A stretch of DNA of 31,296 nucleotides from JBKHJZ01 sp046537875 (GTDB lineage Bacteria; Actinomycetota; Acidimicrobiia; Acidimicrobiales; VFJN01): positions 1-31,296 of the forward strand of contig JBKHJZ010000019.1 of the NCBI GenBank assembly GCA_046537875.1, read 5' to 3'. The translations under genes were made by a program, and so were the position numbers. Within the stretch, counting starts at the first letter, position 1; each line of letters starts with the position of its first letter. Below, one piece after another: positions 30,008 to 31,296 of the stretch. The notes below the pieces were generated by a model. The model saw nothing but the letters and a program-made list of their open reading frames with translations. It was not told the DNA's origin and ran no database searches.

Positions 30008-31072
30008 TCAGGCGGCGACGGGACCTTCTTCGGTGAACACGACCCGCAGGACGAAGAGGTTGCGGGCGCCGTCCGGGTATCCCACCTCGCCGCCGACCCA
30101 GGCGTGCACGACCATCCAGAGCCCCGTCCGGTCGCGGAACAGCTCGGGGCCGCCCGGCCCCTGGGCGCCGTCCGACGACGCCAGCCACGGCCCCACCGCC
30201 GGCTTCTCGCACGGGCCCAGCGGGGTCTCGCACACGGCGTGGCCGACCGCGTAGTCCTCGGTCCGCCAGTCATTCGCCGAGTAGAACAGGTGATACCGGC
30301 CGGCGTGGGCCGCCATCGTGGGGCCCTCGACCAGGCCGGCCTCCCACTCCTGCGTGGGACGGACCAGCTCGCGGGGGTCGCCCACAAGGCGCATGCCGTC
30401 GTCGCTCAGCCGGGAGGCGAGGATGGCGTCCTCGTCGAGGTCCTTCCACAGCAGGAACGGCCGCCCGTCGCCGGCGACGAACGGGCTCGGATCGATGGCC
30501 CCACCCGGCGGGCACAGCAGGGGCTCCGCCGAGCGGTCGACGAAGGGCCCGTCCGGCTGGTCGGAGGTCGCCACCGAGATGCACTGGCGCACCTCCGAGA
30601 ACCCGAGCGTGTAGTAGAGGACGTACCCGTCACCACGGGGCAGCACACCGGGCGCCCACACCCGCGACGGATCCTGCACCGCCCAGTCCGGCAGTCCCGC
30701 CAGCGCGTCGTCCCGGCCACCCGGCACGAACAGGTTGCCCACGGTGAGCACCGGCACCAGCATCCCGTCGCTGTTGGTCGAGTAGGCGTAGTAGTCCCCC
30801 TCCACGGCCAGCGCGAACGGGTCGGCGAAGTCGTCGCAGTACGCCACCTGCTCGTCGCCGAACGCCCGCCGCAACTCACCGAGGCCGCCGCCGCCGATCG
30901 GCGGCCGGTCCTCCACGTCCACCCGCCGGGGAGCGCCCCCGCGCAGCTCCACCCCCCTGCAGCGCCGCTCCTCATCGGTCAGCGCCACGACCATGACGGC
31001 GATCACCCCCAGGGCGACCGCAGCGGCGACCGCTGCCACCACGACGCTGCGGCTCGTCCGACGTCGCGGCAC
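30008..31072 (-). CDS. Membrane-anchored GH43-like glycoside hydrolase
   Basis: This 354-residue protein has a basic N-terminus and one hydrophobic segment (about 9-31), a signal anchor or signal peptide. It then has a five-bladed beta-propeller of the glycoside hydrolase 43 type. The three expected acidic residues are in place: base D84 in FADPFA, pKa-tuning D194 in GAIDPSPFV and acid E249 in LVEGPTM. YYAYSTNSDG, VWAPGVL and YYTLGF also fit the fold. GH43 enzymes remove arabinose, xylose or galactose units from plant or cell-wall polysaccharides; the substrate here is unknown. Four or more Cys in the external domain could form disulfides. The start is GTG 31072, six bases after TAGCGC, so possibly leaderless. 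It converges with the small membrane protein. Confidence 0.85.
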   Translation of the reverse strand: MPRRRTSRSVVVAAVAAAVALGVIAVMVVALTDEERRCRGVELRGGAPRRVDVEDRPPIGGGGLGELRRAFGDEQVAYCDDFADPFALAVEGDYYAYSTNSDGMLVPVLTVGNLFVPGGRDDALAGLPDWAVQDPSRVWAPGVLPRGDGYVLYYTLGFSEVRQCISVATSDQPDGPFVDRSAEPLLCPPGGAIDPSPFVAGDGRPFLLWKDLDEDAILASRLSDDGMRLVGDPRELVRPTQEWEAGLVEGPTMAAHAGRYHLFYSANDWRTEDYAVGHAVCETPLGPCEKPAVGPWLASSDGAQGPGGPELFRDRTGLWMVVHAWVGGEVGYPDGARNLFVLRVVFTEEGPVAA

Positions 31073-31272
31073 ACACGCGCGCTACCCGCGGGCGTCCGGC
31101 TCCATGCGGGGCCGCGGTTCGAGGTGTGACGGCGAAGGAGGATCGCTCGCCGCAGCGACGCGCGGGATCCAACGCACGGGCGACGACAGCCATCCACGAC
31201 CCGTCACAGGTGGTGATCCGGTGATCCGGCGAGGTCCCGGGCGGCCGATCCCTCGCCGGGGCCGGGCCGATG

Positions 31273-31278
31273 TAGCGT
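31273..31278 (+). promoter_or_regulatory. TAGCGT box near the right edge
   Basis: TGTAGCGTCGC resembles the boxes before tadA and tRNA-Ser. The 18 bases that follow contain no start codon, so the gene it would serve lies beyond the window. Confidence 0.3.
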
Positions 31279-31296
31279 CGCGGGCGCCGCCGCACC

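Noticed and set aside
1..31296. CRISPR arrays, insertion sequences, prophage or integrase genes
   Set aside because: I saw no regular spaced repeats, transposase or integrase motifs. The tRNA-Ser gene has no visible duplicated 3' end nearby that would mark an attachment site.

Overview
This window is about 31 kb of very GC-rich chromosomal DNA from a high-GC Gram-positive bacterium. A deep actinobacterium such as an Acidimicrobiia relative is likely. The basis is GC-biased codon use with long shadow reading frames, many GTG starts, apparently leaderless starts behind TANNNT boxes, a KstR-type TetR regulator, an ECF sigma factor and paralogous acyl-CoA dehydrogenases. The taxon is inferred; no rRNA or other marker gene is present.

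Region 1 (1-15.8 kb) looks like one catabolic regulon. It holds a TetR regulator very like mycobacterial KstR, two acyl-CoA dehydrogenases, an ANL acyl-CoA ligase, a crotonase, an amidohydrolase-2 protein, two MFS transporters and a Liv-type ABC transporter. The transporter is split: binding lipoprotein, fused LivH-LivM permease and LivF lie together, while LivG lies 6 kb away. Two unknown envelope proteins follow LivF. Six copies of a palindrome built on AACRCGTT (best form TAGAACRCGTTCTC, matching the core of the KstR site TNNAACNNGTTNNA) stand in the four intergenic regions from which these units are transcribed. I saw none in the right half. The simplest model is import of a hydrophobic carboxylic acid (steroid, bile-acid or terpenoid-like), CoA activation and beta-oxidation-type shortening, de-repressed by an acyl-CoA ligand of the regulator. 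No ring-degradation genes or mce genes are present, so the substrate is open.

Region 2 (15.9-25.7 kb) holds a pentapeptide-repeat/DinB protein, a DUF433/DUF5615 toxin-antitoxin-like pair, a MacB-type ABC operon (lipoprotein, adaptor with a peptidoglycan-binding domain, ATPase, permease), and an ECF sigma factor followed by a membrane-anchored beta-propeller protein that could be its anti-sigma or sensor partner. A small Cys-containing membrane protein follows.

Region 3 (25.8-31.3 kb) holds tadA, a small putative metal-binding protein with a 54-bp tandem repeat in its tail, a MocR-type regulator with a palindrome upstream, tRNA-Ser(CGA), a class I SAM methyltransferase of the Ppm/TIGR00027 type, a two-Cys small membrane protein and a membrane-anchored GH43-like glycosidase. 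No insertion sequence, prophage or CRISPR array was seen.
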